Below the pieces are notes generated by a model, which made no database searches, was not told where the DNA came from, and was given only the letters and a program-made list of their open reading frames with translations. DNA of 64,000 bases. Source: Rufibacter ruber (lineage in GTDB: Bacteria; Bacteroidota; Bacteroidia; Cytophagales; Hymenobacteraceae). Location of the stretch: contig NZ_LRMM01000011.1 of the NCBI RefSeq assembly GCF_001647275.1, positions 42,731 to 106,730 of the forward strand. Reading direction: 5' to 3'. A program made the translations under genes and the position numbers. Below, one piece after another: positions 31,333 to 42,781 of the stretch. Within the stretch, counting starts at the first letter, position 1; each line of letters begins with the position of its first letter.

Positions 31333-32658
31333 ATGAAGAAGCTGATTACTACGATTAAGAATATTTTTGCGATTGAAGATTTGCGAGTACGAATCCTAAA
31401 TACTTTAGGATTCATCGCAATTTTCAGATTAGGTTCCTATGTGGTACTTCCTGGAATTGATCCCAATCAATTGAAAGGTGGTGCCCAGGGGATTTTAGGT
31501 TTATTAGATGCCTTTTTAGGTGGAGCATTTAGCAATGCTTCCATTTTTGCATTGGGTATCATGCCTTATATTTCTGCTTCCATCGTTTTACAGCTTCTAA
31601 CCATTGCAGTTCCTTATTTTCAGAAATTGCAGAAGGAGGGTGAGTCTGGTCGTAAGAAAATCAACCAATACACAAGGGTATTGACTATTGCTATTACTCT
31701 TGCTCAATCAGTTGGTTTTCTGGCAACCATCAATGCAGATGCAATAGATCCGTCTGTTGCTGGTCCTCTCTTCACTATTTCTTCCATGATCATCTTAACG
31801 GCAGGCACTATGTTCTGTATGTGGTTAGGGGAGAAGATTACAGATAAAGGTATTGGAAATGGTATCTCCATGTTAATCATGATAGGTATTGTTTCTAGGC
31901 TCCCTGGCGCATTAGTGGGTGAAGCCCTCGCATTAGGTTTAGGACGAGCACTTATCTTTATTATCGAGTTGCTAGTTCTTTTCTTCGTAGTCATGGGTGT
32001 AGTAATGCTAACCCAGGCTATCAGAAGAATTCCAGTGCAATATGCAAAACAAGTAGGTGGGAGCGCTTCTCTACAGGCTGGTCAGAGACAGTTTATCCCT
32101 TTGAAAGTTAATGCTGCTGGTGTAATGCCTATTATCTTTGCTCAATCTTTAATGTTCCTTCCGGGCATGATTGCCTCATTCTGGAGAAATGAAAGTGATT
32201 TGGCAAATGAAATAGGTAATGTCTTTTCAGATTATACCTCTTGGCAGTATAACCTCTCTTTTGCAGTTTTAATTATTGTTTTCACCTTCTTTTATACTGC
32301 TATCAGTGTTAATCCTAATCAGATAGCTGATGATTTGAAAAGAGGTGGGGGCTTTGTTCCGGGAGTTAAACCCGGGTTGGCTACTTCTGAATACATTGAT
32401 GAAGTTCTTACTCGTATTACGTTCCCAGGTGCATTATTCTTAGCTATTATTGCTATTCTTCCTTCTATTGCTATGCTGTTCGGGATTACCCGAGAATTTG
32501 CTGCATTCTTTGGTGGTACCTCACTTATCATCTTGGTTGGAGTTGTTCTTGATACTTTGAATCAGATCGAAAGTTACCTGTTAATGCGTCATTATGACGG
32601 CATGATGAAATCAGGTCAACTTAGAGGTAGGTCAAAAAACATACCGGTAGCTTCTTAA
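31333..32658 (+). CDS. secY: Preprotein translocase subunit SecY
   Basis: 441 residues with ten predicted membrane segments. Visible: LGFIAIFRLGSYVVLPGIDP (TM1), ALGIMPYISASIVLQLL (TM2), and VNPNQIADDLKRGGGFVPGVKPGLATSEYIDEVLTRIT, the cytosolic loop that contacts SecA and the ribosome. Forms the channel with SecE; SecA is encoded at 59.3 kb. Confidence 0.97.
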   Translation: MKKLITTIKNIFAIEDLRVRILNTLGFIAIFRLGSYVVLPGIDPNQLKGGAQGILGLLDAFLGGAFSNASIFALGIMPYISASIVLQLLTIAVPYFQKLQKEGESGRKKINQYTRVLTIAITLAQSVGFLATINADAIDPSVAGPLFTISSMIILTAGTMFCMWLGEKITDKGIGNGISMLIMIGIVSRLPGALVGEALALGLGRALIFIIELLVLFFVVMGVVMLTQAIRRIPVQYAKQVGGSASLQAGQRQFIPLKVNAAGVMPIIFAQSLMFLPGMIASFWRNESDLANEIGNVFSDYTSWQYNLSFAVLIIVFTFFYTAISVNPNQIADDLKRGGGFVPGVKPGLATSEYIDEVLTRITFPGALFLAIIAILPSIAMLFGITREFAAFFGGTSLIILVGVVLDTLNQIESYLLMRHYDGMMKSGQLRGRSKNIPVAS

Positions 32659-32661
32659 GGA

Positions 32662-33432
32662 ATGATAATATATAAGACCGAAGAAGAAATCGAGCTTATT
32701 AAACAAAGTGCTAACATCCTCAGCAGGGTGCATGGTGAAATCGCCAGGCATGTTGTTGAGGGTGTTACAACCTTGAAGTTAGATGCCGTTGCCGAAGAGT
32801 TCATAAGAGACAATGGAGGCTCTCCTTCCTTCAAAGGTTACAATGGGTTTAAGCATAGTCTTTGTATTAGCTTAAATTCTGCAGTAGTACATGGTATCCC
32901 GGGTAATTATTCTCTGCAATCTGGAGATGTAGTATCTATAGATTGCGGAGTTTTTTTTCAAGGCTTCCATAGTGACAGCGCTTACACCCATGCTGTAGGG
33001 GAAGTAAGTCCTGAAGTAAGAGATTTGCTCCTTCATACCAAGGAGTCTTTATATAAAGGTATAGAATGGGCAGTTGCCGGAGCCAGAATTGGTGACATAG
33101 GGTATGCTGTTCAATCTCATGTGGAACAATTTGGCTATGGTGTTGTCCGGGAATTAGTAGGACATGGCTTGGGCCGGAACCTTCATGAGAGCCCTGAGGT
33201 TCCTAACTATGGCAAAAGAGGCCAGGGGATGAAGCTTCAGGAAGGCTTAGTACTTGCCATTGAACCTATGGTGAATTTAGGTTCTAGACATGTTGTTCAA
33301 GAAGAAGATGGCTGGACCATTAGAACCAGAGATAAAAAACCATCTGCGCATTTTGAACATACAGTGGTGGTGAGAAAAGGCAAAGCAGAGATTTTAACTA
33401 CTTTTGATTACATAGATAACGCACTGAATTAA
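32662..33432 (+). CDS. map: Type I methionine aminopeptidase
   Basis: 256 residues. Metal ligands are visible as the two Asp of DCGVFFQGFHSDSAYTH, His in GHGLGRNLHESPEVPNYG, Glu in AIEPMVNLG and the last Glu near HFEHTVVV. Removes the initiator Met from nascent chains. Lies 3 nt after secY and 3 nt before infA, the usual arrangement. Confidence 0.97.
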   Translation: MIIYKTEEEIELIKQSANILSRVHGEIARHVVEGVTTLKLDAVAEEFIRDNGGSPSFKGYNGFKHSLCISLNSAVVHGIPGNYSLQSGDVVSIDCGVFFQGFHSDSAYTHAVGEVSPEVRDLLLHTKESLYKGIEWAVAGARIGDIGYAVQSHVEQFGYGVVRELVGHGLGRNLHESPEVPNYGKRGQGMKLQEGLVLAIEPMVNLGSRHVVQEEDGWTIRTRDKKPSAHFEHTVVVRKGKAEILTTFDYIDNALN

Positions 33433-33435
33433 TAC

Positions 33436-33654
33436 ATGGCTAAACAGTCTTCCATCGAACAAGACGGTACCATCATTGAGGCACTATCCAATGCAATGTT
33501 CCGGGTTGAATTAGAAAATGGCCATCAAGTTATCGCTCATATTTCTGGGAAAATGCGGATGCACTACATCAAGATTCTTCCTGGAGACAGAGTGAAATTA
33601 GAAATGTCTCCTTACGACCTTAGTAAAGGCAGAATAGTTTACCGTTACAAATAA
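33436..33654 (+). CDS. infA: Translation initiation factor IF-1
   Basis: 72 residues, single OB fold: [73 protein letters not shown] complete match to the family. Confidence 0.97.
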   Translation: MAKQSSIEQDGTIIEALSNAMFRVELENGHQVIAHISGKMRMHYIKILPGDRVKLEMSPYDLSKGRIVYRYK

Positions 33655-33658
33655 ACAG

Positions 33659-33775
33659 ATGAAAGTAAAAGCGTCAGTTAAGAAACGCAGTGAAGACTGC
33701 AAAGTGATCAGACGTAAAGGCAAGCTTTACGTGATCAACAAGAAAAATCCACGTTATAAACAAAGACAAGGTTAA
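33659..33775 (+). CDS. rpmJ: 50S ribosomal protein L36
   Basis: 38 residues, 4 nt after inf[39 protein letters not shown]. The usual four zinc ligands are reduced: Cys at 14 is present but the CxxC pair and His are replaced ([26 protein letters not shown]), so this is the zinc-free form. Confidence 0.94.
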   Translation: MKVKASVKKRSEDCKVIRRKGKLYVINKKNPRYKQRQG

Positions 33776-33785
33776 TTTTTAAAAC

Positions 33786-34163
33786 ATGGCTAGAATAGCA
33801 GGAGTTGATATTCCAGATAACAAAAGAGGCGAAATCGCTTTGACGTACATCTACGGCATTGGCCGTAAGTTGTCACAGTCTATTTTGGTGAAGGCTGGGG
33901 TGGATCTTGACAAGAAAGTAAAGGATTGGACGGAGGAAGAAGCCGGAGAAATTCGTAATGTAATTGCTTCTGAGCACAAAGTAGAAGGTGTTCTTCGTTC
34001 TGAGGTTCAGCTACACATCAAGCGTCTGATGGACATTGGTAGCTACCGCGGTTTACGTCACAGAAAAGGTTTACCAGTTAGAGGTCAGAGAACCAAAAAT
34101 AACTCTAGAACCAGAAAAGGTAAGCGTAAGACTGTTGCAAACAAGAAGAAGGCATCTAAATAA
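33786..34163 (+). CDS. rpsM: 30S ribosomal protein S13
   Basis: 125 residues. [27 protein letters not shown] and [36 protein letters not shown] are diagnostic. Start of the alpha-operon part. Confidence 0.97.
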   Translation: MARIAGVDIPDNKRGEIALTYIYGIGRKLSQSILVKAGVDLDKKVKDWTEEEAGEIRNVIASEHKVEGVLRSEVQLHIKRLMDIGSYRGLRHRKGLPVRGQRTKNNSRTRKGKRKTVANKKKASK

Positions 34164-34173
34164 TTAAACGACA

Positions 34174-34566
34174 ATGGCTCAGAAAAGAAAAGATAAAGCC
34201 AAGAAGCGCGTGGTTGTGGTGGAGCCTGTTGGTCAGGTACACATCAAAGCTTCTTTTAACAATATTATTATCTCTGTTACCAACATCAACGGCCAAGTTA
34301 TCTCTTGGGCTTCTGCTGGTAAAATGGGTTTTAAAGGGTCTAAGAAAAATACTCCTTATGCAGCTCAGATGGCTGCCGCAGACTGCGGTAAAGTAGCTTA
34401 TGAGGCTGGCTTGAGAAAGGCTGAAGTGTTTGTAAAAGGCCCAGGAGCTGGACGTGAGTCAGCTATCCGGACTATGCAAAATGTTGGAATTGAAATTACC
34501 TCTATCAAGGATGTAACGCCACTTCCACACAACGGTTGCCGCCCTCCAAAGCGCAGAAGAGTTTAA
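34174..34566 (+). CDS. rpsK: 30S ribosomal protein S11
   Basis: 130 residues. [44 protein letters not shown] and the C-terminal [16 protein letters not shown] are typical. Confidence 0.97.
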   Translation: MAQKRKDKAKKRVVVVEPVGQVHIKASFNNIIISVTNINGQVISWASAGKMGFKGSKKNTPYAAQMAAADCGKVAYEAGLRKAEVFVKGPGAGRESAIRTMQNVGIEITSIKDVTPLPHNGCRPPKRRRV

Positions 34567-34587
34567 GGATCTTATTTAGTATTAGAA

Positions 34588-35193
34588 ATGGCAAGATATA
34601 CAGGCCCTAAGAGTAAAATCTCTAGAAGATACAATGAACCAATTTTTGGACCAAGCAAAGCGCTAGCTAAGAAAGCGTATGGTCCTGGCCAACATGGCCG
34701 TGGTCGTAGAAAAAAGCAATCTGAATATGCAATCCAGTTAATGGAAAAGCAGAAGGCTAAATACATCTATGGTGTATTAGAGCGTCAGTTCGCTAATTTG
34801 TTTGACAAAGCTGCCCGTAAAACAGGTATCACTGGTGAGAACTTACTGGCTTTATTGGAAGCAAGACTAGACAACACGGTGTATCGTTTAGGTATTGCTC
34901 CTACCAGACGTGCCGCCCGTCAATTAGTAAATCACAATCACATTCAAGTAAATGGTGGCGTTGTAAATATCGCCTCCTATACCCTTCGCCCTGGCGATGT
35001 GGTGAGTGTGCGTGAGAAATCTAAATCATTAGAAGCTATTACTACCAGTTTAGCTGGTCGTAATGCTCGTCAATTCACTTGGTTGGAGTGGGATGGTAGC
35101 CAAATGGCTGGTAAATTCATCTCAAATCCACAGCGTGATCAGATCCCTGAGAAAATTCAGGAGCAGCTGATTGTCGAGCTTTACTCTAAGTAA
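34588..35193 (+). CDS. rpsD: 30S ribosomal protein S4
   Basis: 201 residues. [21 protein letters not shown] start, and the S4 domain [49 protein letters not shown]. No Cys-based zinc finger at the N-terminus. Confidence 0.97.
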   Translation: MARYTGPKSKISRRYNEPIFGPSKALAKKAYGPGQHGRGRRKKQSEYAIQLMEKQKAKYIYGVLERQFANLFDKAARKTGITGENLLALLEARLDNTVYRLGIAPTRRAARQLVNHNHIQVNGGVVNIASYTLRPGDVVSVREKSKSLEAITTSLAGRNARQFTWLEWDGSQMAGKFISNPQRDQIPEKIQEQLIVELYSK

Positions 35194-35230
35194 TAAGTTC
35201 TAAGTAAGTGTCAACCTTAAACCAGCAATC

Positions 35231-36220
35231 ATGTCAATATTAGCCTTTCAAATGCCAGAGAAAGTCGTGATGGAGAAATCCGATGACTTTAATGGGCAGT
35301 TTGAATTTAAGCCGCTAGAAAAGGGCTATGGTGTTACCATTGGGAATGCGTTGAGAAGAATCCTTCTCTCCTCATTGGAGGGCTATGCCATCTCCAGCAT
35401 CCGTATTCCTAGTGTGCTCCATGAGTTCTCTACCATTGAAGGTGTGGTTGAAGATGTCTCTGAAATTATACTGAACCTGAAAATGGTTCGTTTCAAGAAA
35501 ATTGGTGACTTGGTTGATGATAAAATCACCGTTAGCATCAGCAAGCAAGATACCTTCACTGCCGGTGACATCAATAAATTCTCTGGTTCATTTCAAGTAT
35601 TGAACCCTGATCTGGTGATTTGTCACTTAGATCCAGAGGCTTCTTTTGAAATTGAATTGACTATTCAGAAAGGCCGTGGTTACGTGCCGGCTGAAGAGAA
35701 TAAACCAGCAGATCAGGTTTTTGGTCAGATCGCTATTGATGCTATCTTCACTCCAGTTAAAAATGTGAAGTTCAGTGTTGAGAACACCCGCGTTGAGCAG
35801 AAAACTGACTATGAGCGTCTTTTGCTTGAGATTTCTACAGATGGTTCTATCCATCCTGAAGATGCTTTGAAAGGTGCTGCCAATATCTTGATTCAGCATT
35901 TTATGCTTTTCTCTGATAACACCATGACTTTTGAGACCGTGAAGCCTGAAGAGGAAGAAGCTGTTGATGAGGAAATGCTGCACATGAGAAAAGTTCTGAA
36001 GACTCCTTTGCATGACATGGATCTTTCAGTTCGGGCATACAACTGCTTAAAAGCAGCTGATATCAGAACGTTAGGAGATCTGGTGCAATTAGATCTTTCT
36101 GACATGATGAAATTCCGTAACTTTGGTAAGAAATCTTTGACTGAGTTAGAGAACCTGGTTTCTGAGAAAGGCCTTAGCTTCGGGATGGACATCTCCAAGT
36201 ACAAGTTAGAAGAAGATTAG
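35231..36220 (+). CDS. rpoA: DNA-directed RNA polymerase subunit alpha
   Basis: 329 residues. The N-terminal dimerisation domain includes [25 protein letters not shown]. An acidic linker ([12 protein letters not shown]) leads to the C-terminal domain [46 protein letters not shown], which contacts UP elements and regulators. Confidence 0.98.
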   Translation: MSILAFQMPEKVVMEKSDDFNGQFEFKPLEKGYGVTIGNALRRILLSSLEGYAISSIRIPSVLHEFSTIEGVVEDVSEIILNLKMVRFKKIGDLVDDKITVSISKQDTFTAGDINKFSGSFQVLNPDLVICHLDPEASFEIELTIQKGRGYVPAEENKPADQVFGQIAIDAIFTPVKNVKFSVENTRVEQKTDYERLLLEISTDGSIHPEDALKGAANILIQHFMLFSDNTMTFETVKPEEEEAVDEEMLHMRKVLKTPLHDMDLSVRAYNCLKAADIRTLGDLVQLDLSDMMKFRNFGKKSLTELENLVSEKGLSFGMDISKYKLEED

Positions 36221-36286
36221 TAATCTACGGCATAATTCCCGATCCCGACAGGTTGATCGACGGTATGCACGTGCACAATTAAAATA

Positions 36287-36820
36287 ATGAGACACGGTAA
36301 AAAAATTAACCACTTAGGAAGAACTGCCGCCCACCGTGCTGCTTTGCTTTCTAACATGGCTTCATCCCTGATTCTTCACAAGCGTTTAGCAACTACTGTT
36401 GCCAAAGCGAAGGCCCTCCGTAAATACGTAGAGCCGTTGTTGACAAAATCTAAAAGCGATACTACACACTCTCGTCGTACTGTTTTTGCTTACCTGCAAA
36501 ACAAAGAGTCTGTAAAAGAGCTTTTTGATGGGGTAGCCTCTAAAATTGCTAATCGTCCCGGCGGATACACCCGTATCCTTAAAACTGGAACTCGTCTTGG
36601 TGATAACGCAGAAATGTGTATCATTGAGCTGGTAGATTACAACGAAGACATGCTCACTACCACCGGTACAGCCGCCGCTGGTAAAGCAAAAACCAGACGT
36701 CGTTCTTCAGGTAAGAAAAGCACCGCTGCTGACACTGCGTCAGACGCTGCTGCTACTCCAGCCACAGAAGAAACTCCTGCTGCTTCTGCTGATTCAACTG
36801 AAACTAAATCAGAAGAATAA
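36287..36820 (+). CDS. rplQ: 50S ribosomal protein L17
   Basis: 177 residues, about 50 longer than E. coli L17. The core [56 protein letters not shown] is standard. The extra part (about 125-177) is low-complexity Ala/Thr/Ser/Glu/Lys, typical of Bacteroidota L17. Last gene of the operon, followed by a strong terminator. Confidence 0.97.
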   Translation: MRHGKKINHLGRTAAHRAALLSNMASSLILHKRLATTVAKAKALRKYVEPLLTKSKSDTTHSRRTVFAYLQNKESVKELFDGVASKIANRPGGYTRILKTGTRLGDNAEMCIIELVDYNEDMLTTTGTAAAGKAKTRRRSSGKKSTAADTASDAAATPATEETPAASADSTETKSEE

Positions 36821-36840
36821 CAAAAATGCAGTAATAATTG

Positions 36841-36877
36841 AAAAGGGATACGATATTAATCGTATCCCTTTTTTATT
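36841..36877 (+). terminator. Terminator of the ribosomal protein operon
   Basis: AAAAGGGATACGAT (36841-36854) pairs perfectly with ATCGTATCCCTTTT (36859-36872) around ATTA, then a T-run. Confidence 0.9.
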
Positions 36878-36881
36878 TTTG
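36874..36881 (+). promoter_or_regulatory. Candidate -7 element for carA-eno
   Basis: TATTTTTG matches TAnnTTTG and lies 17 nt before the carA ATG. It overlaps the terminator T-run. No -33 element is clear because that position falls in the hairpin. Confidence 0.4.
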
Positions 36882-36898
36882 CCACATACTTATTTCGA

Positions 36899-38011
36899 AT
36901 GAAGATTCACACGACAACTGATGCAGTATTGGTGCTGGAAGACGGCACTGTGTTCCATGGCAAAAGCCTGGGGAAAATAGGAACCACCGGCGGTGAGGTC
37001 TGTTTCAATACAGGAATGACCGGTTATCAGGAAATCTTTACTGATCCTTCCTATTATGGTCAGATTGTGATTACCACGGTTTCACATGTAGGCAATTATG
37101 GGGTACAACCTGAAGAGGTTGAATCTGGCCAAATTCAGATCAAAGGGTTGGTGTGTAAAGAGTTCTCGCAACATTTCTCCCGCAAAACCGCAGAAGGCTC
37201 TTTGCAAGAGTACTTTGAAAAAGCCGGCATTGTGGGCATTTGTGAAATTGATACCAGAGAACTGGTACGTCACGTACGGGACAAGGGAGCTATGAATGCC
37301 ATTATCTCCTCTGAAACCACAGATGTTGAGACTTTAACGTCACAGTTGGCTGCTGTTCCATCTATGCATGGGTTAGAACTCTCCTCAAAAGTGACTACGC
37401 CGCAACAATATGACCTACCTGTCAATGACACCAGGTTTAAAGTGGCGGTGCTTGATCTTGGGGTGAAACGCAATATCTTGAATAACTTAACCAGCCGTGG
37501 GTGCGAGTGCCGGGTTTTCCCTTATGGGGCCACCTTTGAGGAAATGGAACAGTGGGGGCCAGACGGCTACTTTATCTCCAACGGCCCTGGTGACCCCGCA
37601 GTGACCACAGAAGCCGTTAAGAGTGTTGAGAAGATCCTGGCCGAAGAAAAACCAATGTTCGGGATCTGCATGGGGCATCAAATCTTAGCCCAGGCCAATG
37701 GTATTCCTACCTACAAGATGCACAACGGGCACCGGGGGTTAAACCATCCGGTTAAGAACCTGATCACAGGCAGAAGCGAAATTACGTCCCAGAACCACGG
37801 CTTTGCTGTTGACCCGGAGGCGGTGAAGAACAACCCCAATGTAGAGGTCACGCACATTAACCTGAATGATAACACGGTAGAGGGAATCCGGATCAAAAAC
37901 AAACCCGCTTTCTCTGTGCAGTACCACCCAGAGTCTTCTCCCGGGCCGCATGATTCAGAATACCTGTTTGATCTGTTCGTGGAGATGCTGGAGAAGGAGA
38001 AAAATAAGTAA
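36899..38011 (+). CDS. carA: Carbamoyl-phosphate synthase small subunit
   Basis: 370 residues. The N-terminal domain (DAVLVLEDGTVFHGKSLGKIGTTGGEVCFNTGMTGYQEIFTDPSYYGQIV) is followed by a class I glutamine amidotransferase domain with the Cys nucleophile in MFGICMGHQ and the His/Glu pair in QYHPESSPGPHDSEYLFDLF. It supplies ammonia to the large subunit, CarB, which is not next to it. Feeds arginine and pyrimidine synthesis. Eno follows by 18 nt. Confidence 0.97.
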   Translation: MKIHTTTDAVLVLEDGTVFHGKSLGKIGTTGGEVCFNTGMTGYQEIFTDPSYYGQIVITTVSHVGNYGVQPEEVESGQIQIKGLVCKEFSQHFSRKTAEGSLQEYFEKAGIVGICEIDTRELVRHVRDKGAMNAIISSETTDVETLTSQLAAVPSMHGLELSSKVTTPQQYDLPVNDTRFKVAVLDLGVKRNILNNLTSRGCECRVFPYGATFEEMEQWGPDGYFISNGPGDPAVTTEAVKSVEKILAEEKPMFGICMGHQILAQANGIPTYKMHNGHRGLNHPVKNLITGRSEITSQNHGFAVDPEAVKNNPNVEVTHINLNDNTVEGIRIKNKPAFSVQYHPESSPGPHDSEYLFDLFVEMLEKEKNK

Positions 38012-38023
38012 TACCAAACTTGA

Positions 38024-39307
<1,284 letters not shown>

Positions 39308-39312
39308 TTCCC

Positions 39313-39348
39313 GTTTTGGGGCTGTTTTTCAGAAAACAGCCCCAAAAC
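39313..39348. repeat. REP-like palindrome 3
   Basis: GTTTTGGGGCTGTTTT (39313-39328) and its exact complement (39333-39348), loop TCAG. GGGG/CCCC replaces the GGCC/GGCC core on both arms. Five nt after the eno stop. Confidence 0.85.
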
Positions 39349-39408
39349 ACAATTTCCTGAAGAACTGCCCGCCACGGCTGGACTTGCTTCCGGATTCTTT
39401 GTACCTTC

Positions 39409-39440
39409 ATGGCGGCAAGAGATTTCTTGCCGCCATTTTT
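39409..39440 (+). terminator. Terminator after eno
   Basis: ATGGCGGCAAGA (39409-39420) pairs exactly with TCTTGCCGCCAT (39425-39436) around GATT, followed by a T-run. Confidence 0.85.
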
Positions 39441-39447
39441 ATTTTTG
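39440..39447 (+). promoter_or_regulatory. Candidate -7 element for the divIC/ftsB-like gene
   Basis: TATTTTTG, directly after the eno terminator and only 4 nt before the ATG. If used, the transcript would have a very short or no leader. Confidence 0.45.
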
Positions 39448-39451
39448 CGCT

Positions 39452-39775
39452 ATGTTGGCACGTGTTCCCAAATTCTTCCGGAGCTTTTACTTTTTCACAC
39501 TGTTGGGTTTTCTGGTCTGGATGCTTTTTTTTGACTCCAATGACTTCATTACCCAGTTTCAGACCAGCCAGAAACTGGCGCAGCTGGAAGAGGAGCGGGA
39601 CTATTACCTGGAGAAAATTGCCGAAGTGGAGAAAGACAGAAAAGAGCTCATGAGCAACCCTGAGCTGCTGGAGAAGTTTGCCCGAGAGAAGTACCTCATG
39701 AAAAAGCCCACTGAAGACCTCTACATCATAGTTGAGAAAGAAGAAGAGGAACTGCAGGAGCAACAACAGCAGTAA
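39452..39775 (+). CDS. FtsB/DivIC-like septum formation initiator family protein
   Basis: 107 residues: one membrane segment (about 11-28, SFYFFTLLGFLVWMLFFDS), then a coiled coil (QLEEERDYYLEKIAEVEKDRKEL), then NPELLEKFAREKYLMKKPTEDLYII, which is the conserved end of the DivIC/FtsB family. It should join the FtsL-FtsQ-type divisome complex at midcell, with the coil outside the inner membrane. A Glu/Gln-rich tail ends it. Convergent with the Hsp70 gene across a symmetrical terminator. Confidence 0.88.
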   Translation: MLARVPKFFRSFYFFTLLGFLVWMLFFDSNDFITQFQTSQKLAQLEEERDYYLEKIAEVEKDRKELMSNPELLEKFAREKYLMKKPTEDLYIIVEKEEEELQEQQQQ

Positions 39776-39786
39776 TACACATCCAC

Positions 39787-39833
39787 TATACAAGCAGAAA
39801 GCGCAGCCACCGGCTGCGCTTTCTGCTTGTATA
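39787..39833. terminator. Bidirectional terminator, 22-bp perfect stem
   Basis: TATACAAGCAGAAAGCGCAG plus CC (39787-39808) pairs perfectly with 39812-39833 around a 3-nt loop. It serves the convergent divIC-like and Hsp70 genes. Confidence 0.75.
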
Positions 39834-39843
39834 AGTCTTTCTG

Positions 39844-39877
39844 TTTTTGGCCTGTTTTTCTGAAAACAGGCCGAAAA
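39844..39877. repeat. REP-like palindrome 4
   Basis: TTTTTGGCCTGTTTT (39844-39858) with AAAACAGGCCGAAAA (39863-39877), loop TCTG; one G-T pair. Four nt after the stop of the minus-strand Hsp70 gene. Confidence 0.85.
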
Positions 39878-39881
39878 CGCA

Positions 39882-41741
39882 TTACTCAATCTTCTTGCCC
39901 GTCATGGCTTTCTTGATGGAGATTTGCATCACGCGCTCCGCAAACGGACTGGTCTGCTCCTCCAGCACATCTACGGCCTTTAGAATGGTGTCTTTGTCTC
40001 CTGTAGGCAACACGTCTTTCAGGTGCTGCACGTTCTGGCGGGTGAGGGCAATTTCCTCTGGGGTCAAATGTTCACCGTTTTTCTCCAGGAAGCGCTCCAC
40101 CTGGTAAATCATCTGCTCAGCCGTGGTGCGGGCTTCAATGACCATGCGGGTAGAAACATCTTCGCGGGCGTGGGTGATAGAATCCATCAGCATCTGCTCC
40201 ACCTGTTCATCGGTGAGGCCGTACTGCGGTTTCACCTCCACCTCTTGGCGCACGCCGGAACGCAGTTCAAGGGCCTCTACTTTCAGGATACCGTCGGCGT
40301 TCAGGATGAAGTTCACATCCACCTTGGGGAAACCGGCGGGCATGGCCGGAATGCCTTTCAGGTCGAACTCGGCCAGTTTGCGGTTCTCTTTCACCAGATC
40401 CCGCTCGCCTTGATAGACCGAGATCTTCATGTTCACCTGCCCATCCACTGAGGTGGTATATTGGCGGCCTGCCTTGGTGGGGATTTTGGAGTTGCGCGGA
40501 ATGATGGAGTCCATCAAGCCGCCCATGGTCTCAATGCCCAATGTGAGCGGCGTCACGTCCAGCAGCAGAATGTCTTTGCGGTTCCCGGCCAGCACATCGG
40601 CCTGAATGGCCGCCCCCAGGGCCACTACCTCGTCTGGGTTCAGGGAGTTGTTGGCGGGTTTCCCGAAGAAGTCGCTCACGGTCTGGTACACCAGCGGCAC
40701 ACGGGTAGAACCGCCCACCATGATCACGGCGTCAATCTGCTCCGGTGCCAGGCCTGCGTCTTGCAGGGCCATGCGGCAGGAGGTCATGGTGCGGTCCACA
40801 ATGGGCGTGATGAGCGTCTCAAACGTGTGCTTGTCCAGTTGCAGCTCAATGCCGTTCAGTTCAGAAGAATAGCTTTGCTGGCTGCTCAGGGTCTTTTTGG
40901 CTTCCTCGGCTTTGAGCCGAAGCGCCTGGGCGGTGTTGGCATCCTGGCCGGCTAAGTCAGCAACCAATTTGTTCCCCCGCGTCCAGTGCTCAAGAATGGC
41001 CCGGTCCAGGTCGTCGCCGCCCAAAAAGGTGTCGCCGTTGGTAGAAAGTACTTCAAAAATGCCCTGGTGAATCTTCAGGATGGAAATATCAAACGTCCCG
41101 CCGCCTAGGTCATACACGGCAATGGTTTTCTCCTCGGTGGGGTCCAGGCCAATGCCGTAGGCCAGCGAGGCCGCGGTAGGCTCGTTCACAATGCGCAGCA
41201 CCTCCAGCCCCGCCAGTTTGCCGGCGTCACGGGTGGCCTGGCGCTGCGAGTCGTTGAAGTAGGCGGGCACGGTGATCACGGCGCGGTTTACCGGGGTTTT
41301 CAAGGCGTGCTCGGCGCGGGCTCTTAGCTCTTTCAGAATCTCAGCAGAGAGCTCAATGGGCGAGTAGAAGCGGTCCTGCACCCGTATCTTCACCAGCCCT
41401 TCAGAATTGTCGTCAATTATCTTATACCCGAAGAAATCCTTGTGCTCGCCCAAATCCTGATAAGATTTGCCCAGCAGGCGTTTCACCGAGTAGATGGTGT
41501 TGGCCGGGTCAGTGATGAGGTACTCTTTGGCGGCGTTGCCCACCAGCACTTCGCCCTCTGGCGAGAAATGCACCACAGACGGCACAATGGTGCCCATGCC
41601 TAGGTCATTGATGGCAATGGGGGTTTTGTCTTCTGGGTGCATGTACGCCACCAGGCTGTTAGTAGTGCCCAGGTCAATGCCTACTATCACCTCTTCCTGC
41701 TGGATGGAAGCGGTGGTTAAGTTTATTGCTATTTTAGCCAT
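39882..41741 (-). CDS. hscA: Hsp70 family chaperone, HscA-like
   Basis: 619 residues. The ATPase domain starts at [13 protein letters not shown] (about 20) with [24 protein letters not shown] and [10 protein letters not shown]; the substrate-binding domain has [16 protein letters not shown] and NSKIPTK. Shorter than DnaK (about 640), without its Gly-rich acidic tail, and with about 18 extra residues before the ATPase core, as in HscA of Cytophagales. HscA helps IscU transfer Fe-S clusters, but no isc genes lie near, so a second DnaK-type role stays possible. Confidence 0.85.
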   Translation of the reverse strand: MAKIAINLTTASIQQEEVIVGIDLGTTNSLVAYMHPEDKTPIAINDLGMGTIVPSVVHFSPEGEVLVGNAAKEYLITDPANTIYSVKRLLGKSYQDLGEHKDFFGYKIIDDNSEGLVKIRVQDRFYSPIELSAEILKELRARAEHALKTPVNRAVITVPAYFNDSQRQATRDAGKLAGLEVLRIVNEPTAASLAYGIGLDPTEEKTIAVYDLGGGTFDISILKIHQGIFEVLSTNGDTFLGGDDLDRAILEHWTRGNKLVADLAGQDANTAQALRLKAEEAKKTLSSQQSYSSELNGIELQLDKHTFETLITPIVDRTMTSCRMALQDAGLAPEQIDAVIMVGGSTRVPLVYQTVSDFFGKPANNSLNPDEVVALGAAIQADVLAGNRKDILLLDVTPLTLGIETMGGLMDSIIPRNSKIPTKAGRQYTTSVDGQVNMKISVYQGERDLVKENRKLAEFDLKGIPAMPAGFPKVDVNFILNADGILKVEALELRSGVRQEVEVKPQYGLTDEQVEQMLMDSITHAREDVSTRMVIEARTTAEQMIYQVERFLEKNGEHLTPEEIALTRQNVQHLKDVLPTGDKDTILKAVDVLEEQTSPFAERVMQISIKKAMTGKKIE

Positions 41742-41779
41742 GGTATCAGATTTTTAACAGGCCGCCGTAGCCGCCTAGG

Positions 41780-41787
41780 CAAAAGTA
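41780..41787 (-). promoter_or_regulatory. Candidate -7 element for the Hsp70 gene
   Basis: Reads TACTTTTG on the minus strand, 39 nt before the start codon, matching TAnnTTTG. No -33 element recognised. Confidence 0.45.
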
Positions 41788-41888
41788 CAAAGAAATAGCC
41801 GCTTACCCGTCTACGGTATCTTTTCGGGAACTGGCGGTGCTGTAGGTGAAAGAAATTTCCGCTCTGCGGGAACGGGGAGAGGGGGTTT

Positions 41889-41928
41889 CTGTTTTAAGGC
41901 TGTTTTCCCAAAAGCAGCCCTAAAACAG
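41889..41928. repeat. REP-like palindrome 5
   Basis: CTGTTTTAAGGCTGTTTT (41889-41906) and AAAGCAGCCCTAAAACAG (41911-41928), loop CCCA, two weak positions. Four nt after the stop of the FkbM-type gene. Confidence 0.8.
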
Positions 41929-41932
41929 GCGG

Positions 41933-42751
41933 TTACCTCCTGGTGAAATGCAGAAGGTAGTCTGTGGTGTTCTCATAGAGGTCTGCAGACGTGGTAGAGG
42001 TGGCCTGAAAGCCTTCCTGCTCAAGCAGGGAGAGGAAGGGGGCAGGTTCACCATTGATGGCGGGGTGGAACTCCAGAACCAGTTCACCTATGTCAGATAT
42101 CTTCTGACTGGCCACAAGTTCGGCAATCACGGGTACTTCTGCGCCTTCAATGTCAAGCTTCAGCACGTCTACCGGCTGGGTGAGATAGGTAGAGAGCTGT
42201 ACCGTGGGTACTGTCAAGGCCACGGTTTGGGCGCCTGCTGTAAACGTGCCGGCATCTAAGCGCCCCAACTCCTCATGGGCATAGAAAGAAACAGTGCCAG
42301 CGGTGGCCGCCAACGCCGCATTCACCAGTTGGACCTGGTGTAGCTTGTTCTGCTGTACAAACAGCTGCAGCAGGTGAAACGCCTGGGGGTCTGGCTCAAA
42401 CGCGAGGACAGAAGCGCCAGGGTAGGCAGTGATGAAAAAGAGAACCGAGACCCCAATATGGCTTCCGCCGTCTACAATGAATCTTTTTTCCCCGGCGGTT
42501 TTGGCCCGGTAGCAGTCTAAGACAAAGATTTCCTCAAACTGGTAAAGCAGGAAAATATAGCTGGTAAAGTAAAGCCGCTTTCCAAAGAGCAGGATGCTGT
42601 AAGGGCCTGAGCGCCGGCTGCCCCGTTTGCCCGCCCTGTGGGCCTGCACCAGCAACCTGGTGTACGCCCACAGGAGCGCCCCTCTGGGACAGGCATGCTG
42701 CCTGAAGAGAATGAGCCTGTAAGCCTTGAGGTAGTGGAGGAGCAGTTTCAT
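41933..42751 (-). CDS. FkbM family SAM-dependent methyltransferase
   Basis: 272 residues from the ATG at 42751; an upstream TTG at 42775 would add 8 residues. The SAM-binding motif is FIVDGGSHIGVSVLFF, then AFEPDPQAFHLL, VNAALAATAGTVSFY and DVLKLDIEGAEVPVI, the FkbM pattern. The first 80 residues are helical and basic, with a hydrophobic stretch FTSYIFLLYQF. The substrate is unknown; the family methylates hydroxyls of sugars or small molecules. It is bounded on both sides by palindromes (5 and 6), so it can be viewed as a cassette between two copies. Confidence 0.85.
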   Translation of the reverse strand: MKLLLHYLKAYRLILFRQHACPRGALLWAYTRLLVQAHRAGKRGSRRSGPYSILLFGKRLYFTSYIFLLYQFEEIFVLDCYRAKTAGEKRFIVDGGSHIGVSVLFFITAYPGASVLAFEPDPQAFHLLQLFVQQNKLHQVQLVNAALAATAGTVSFYAHEELGRLDAGTFTAGAQTVALTVPTVQLSTYLTQPVDVLKLDIEGAEVPVIAELVASQKISDIGELVLEFHPAINGEPAPFLSLLEQEGFQATSTTSADLYENTTDYLLHFTRR

Positions 42752-42781
42752 GTGGTAGATCTGTACCGTAAGCAAGGGGTT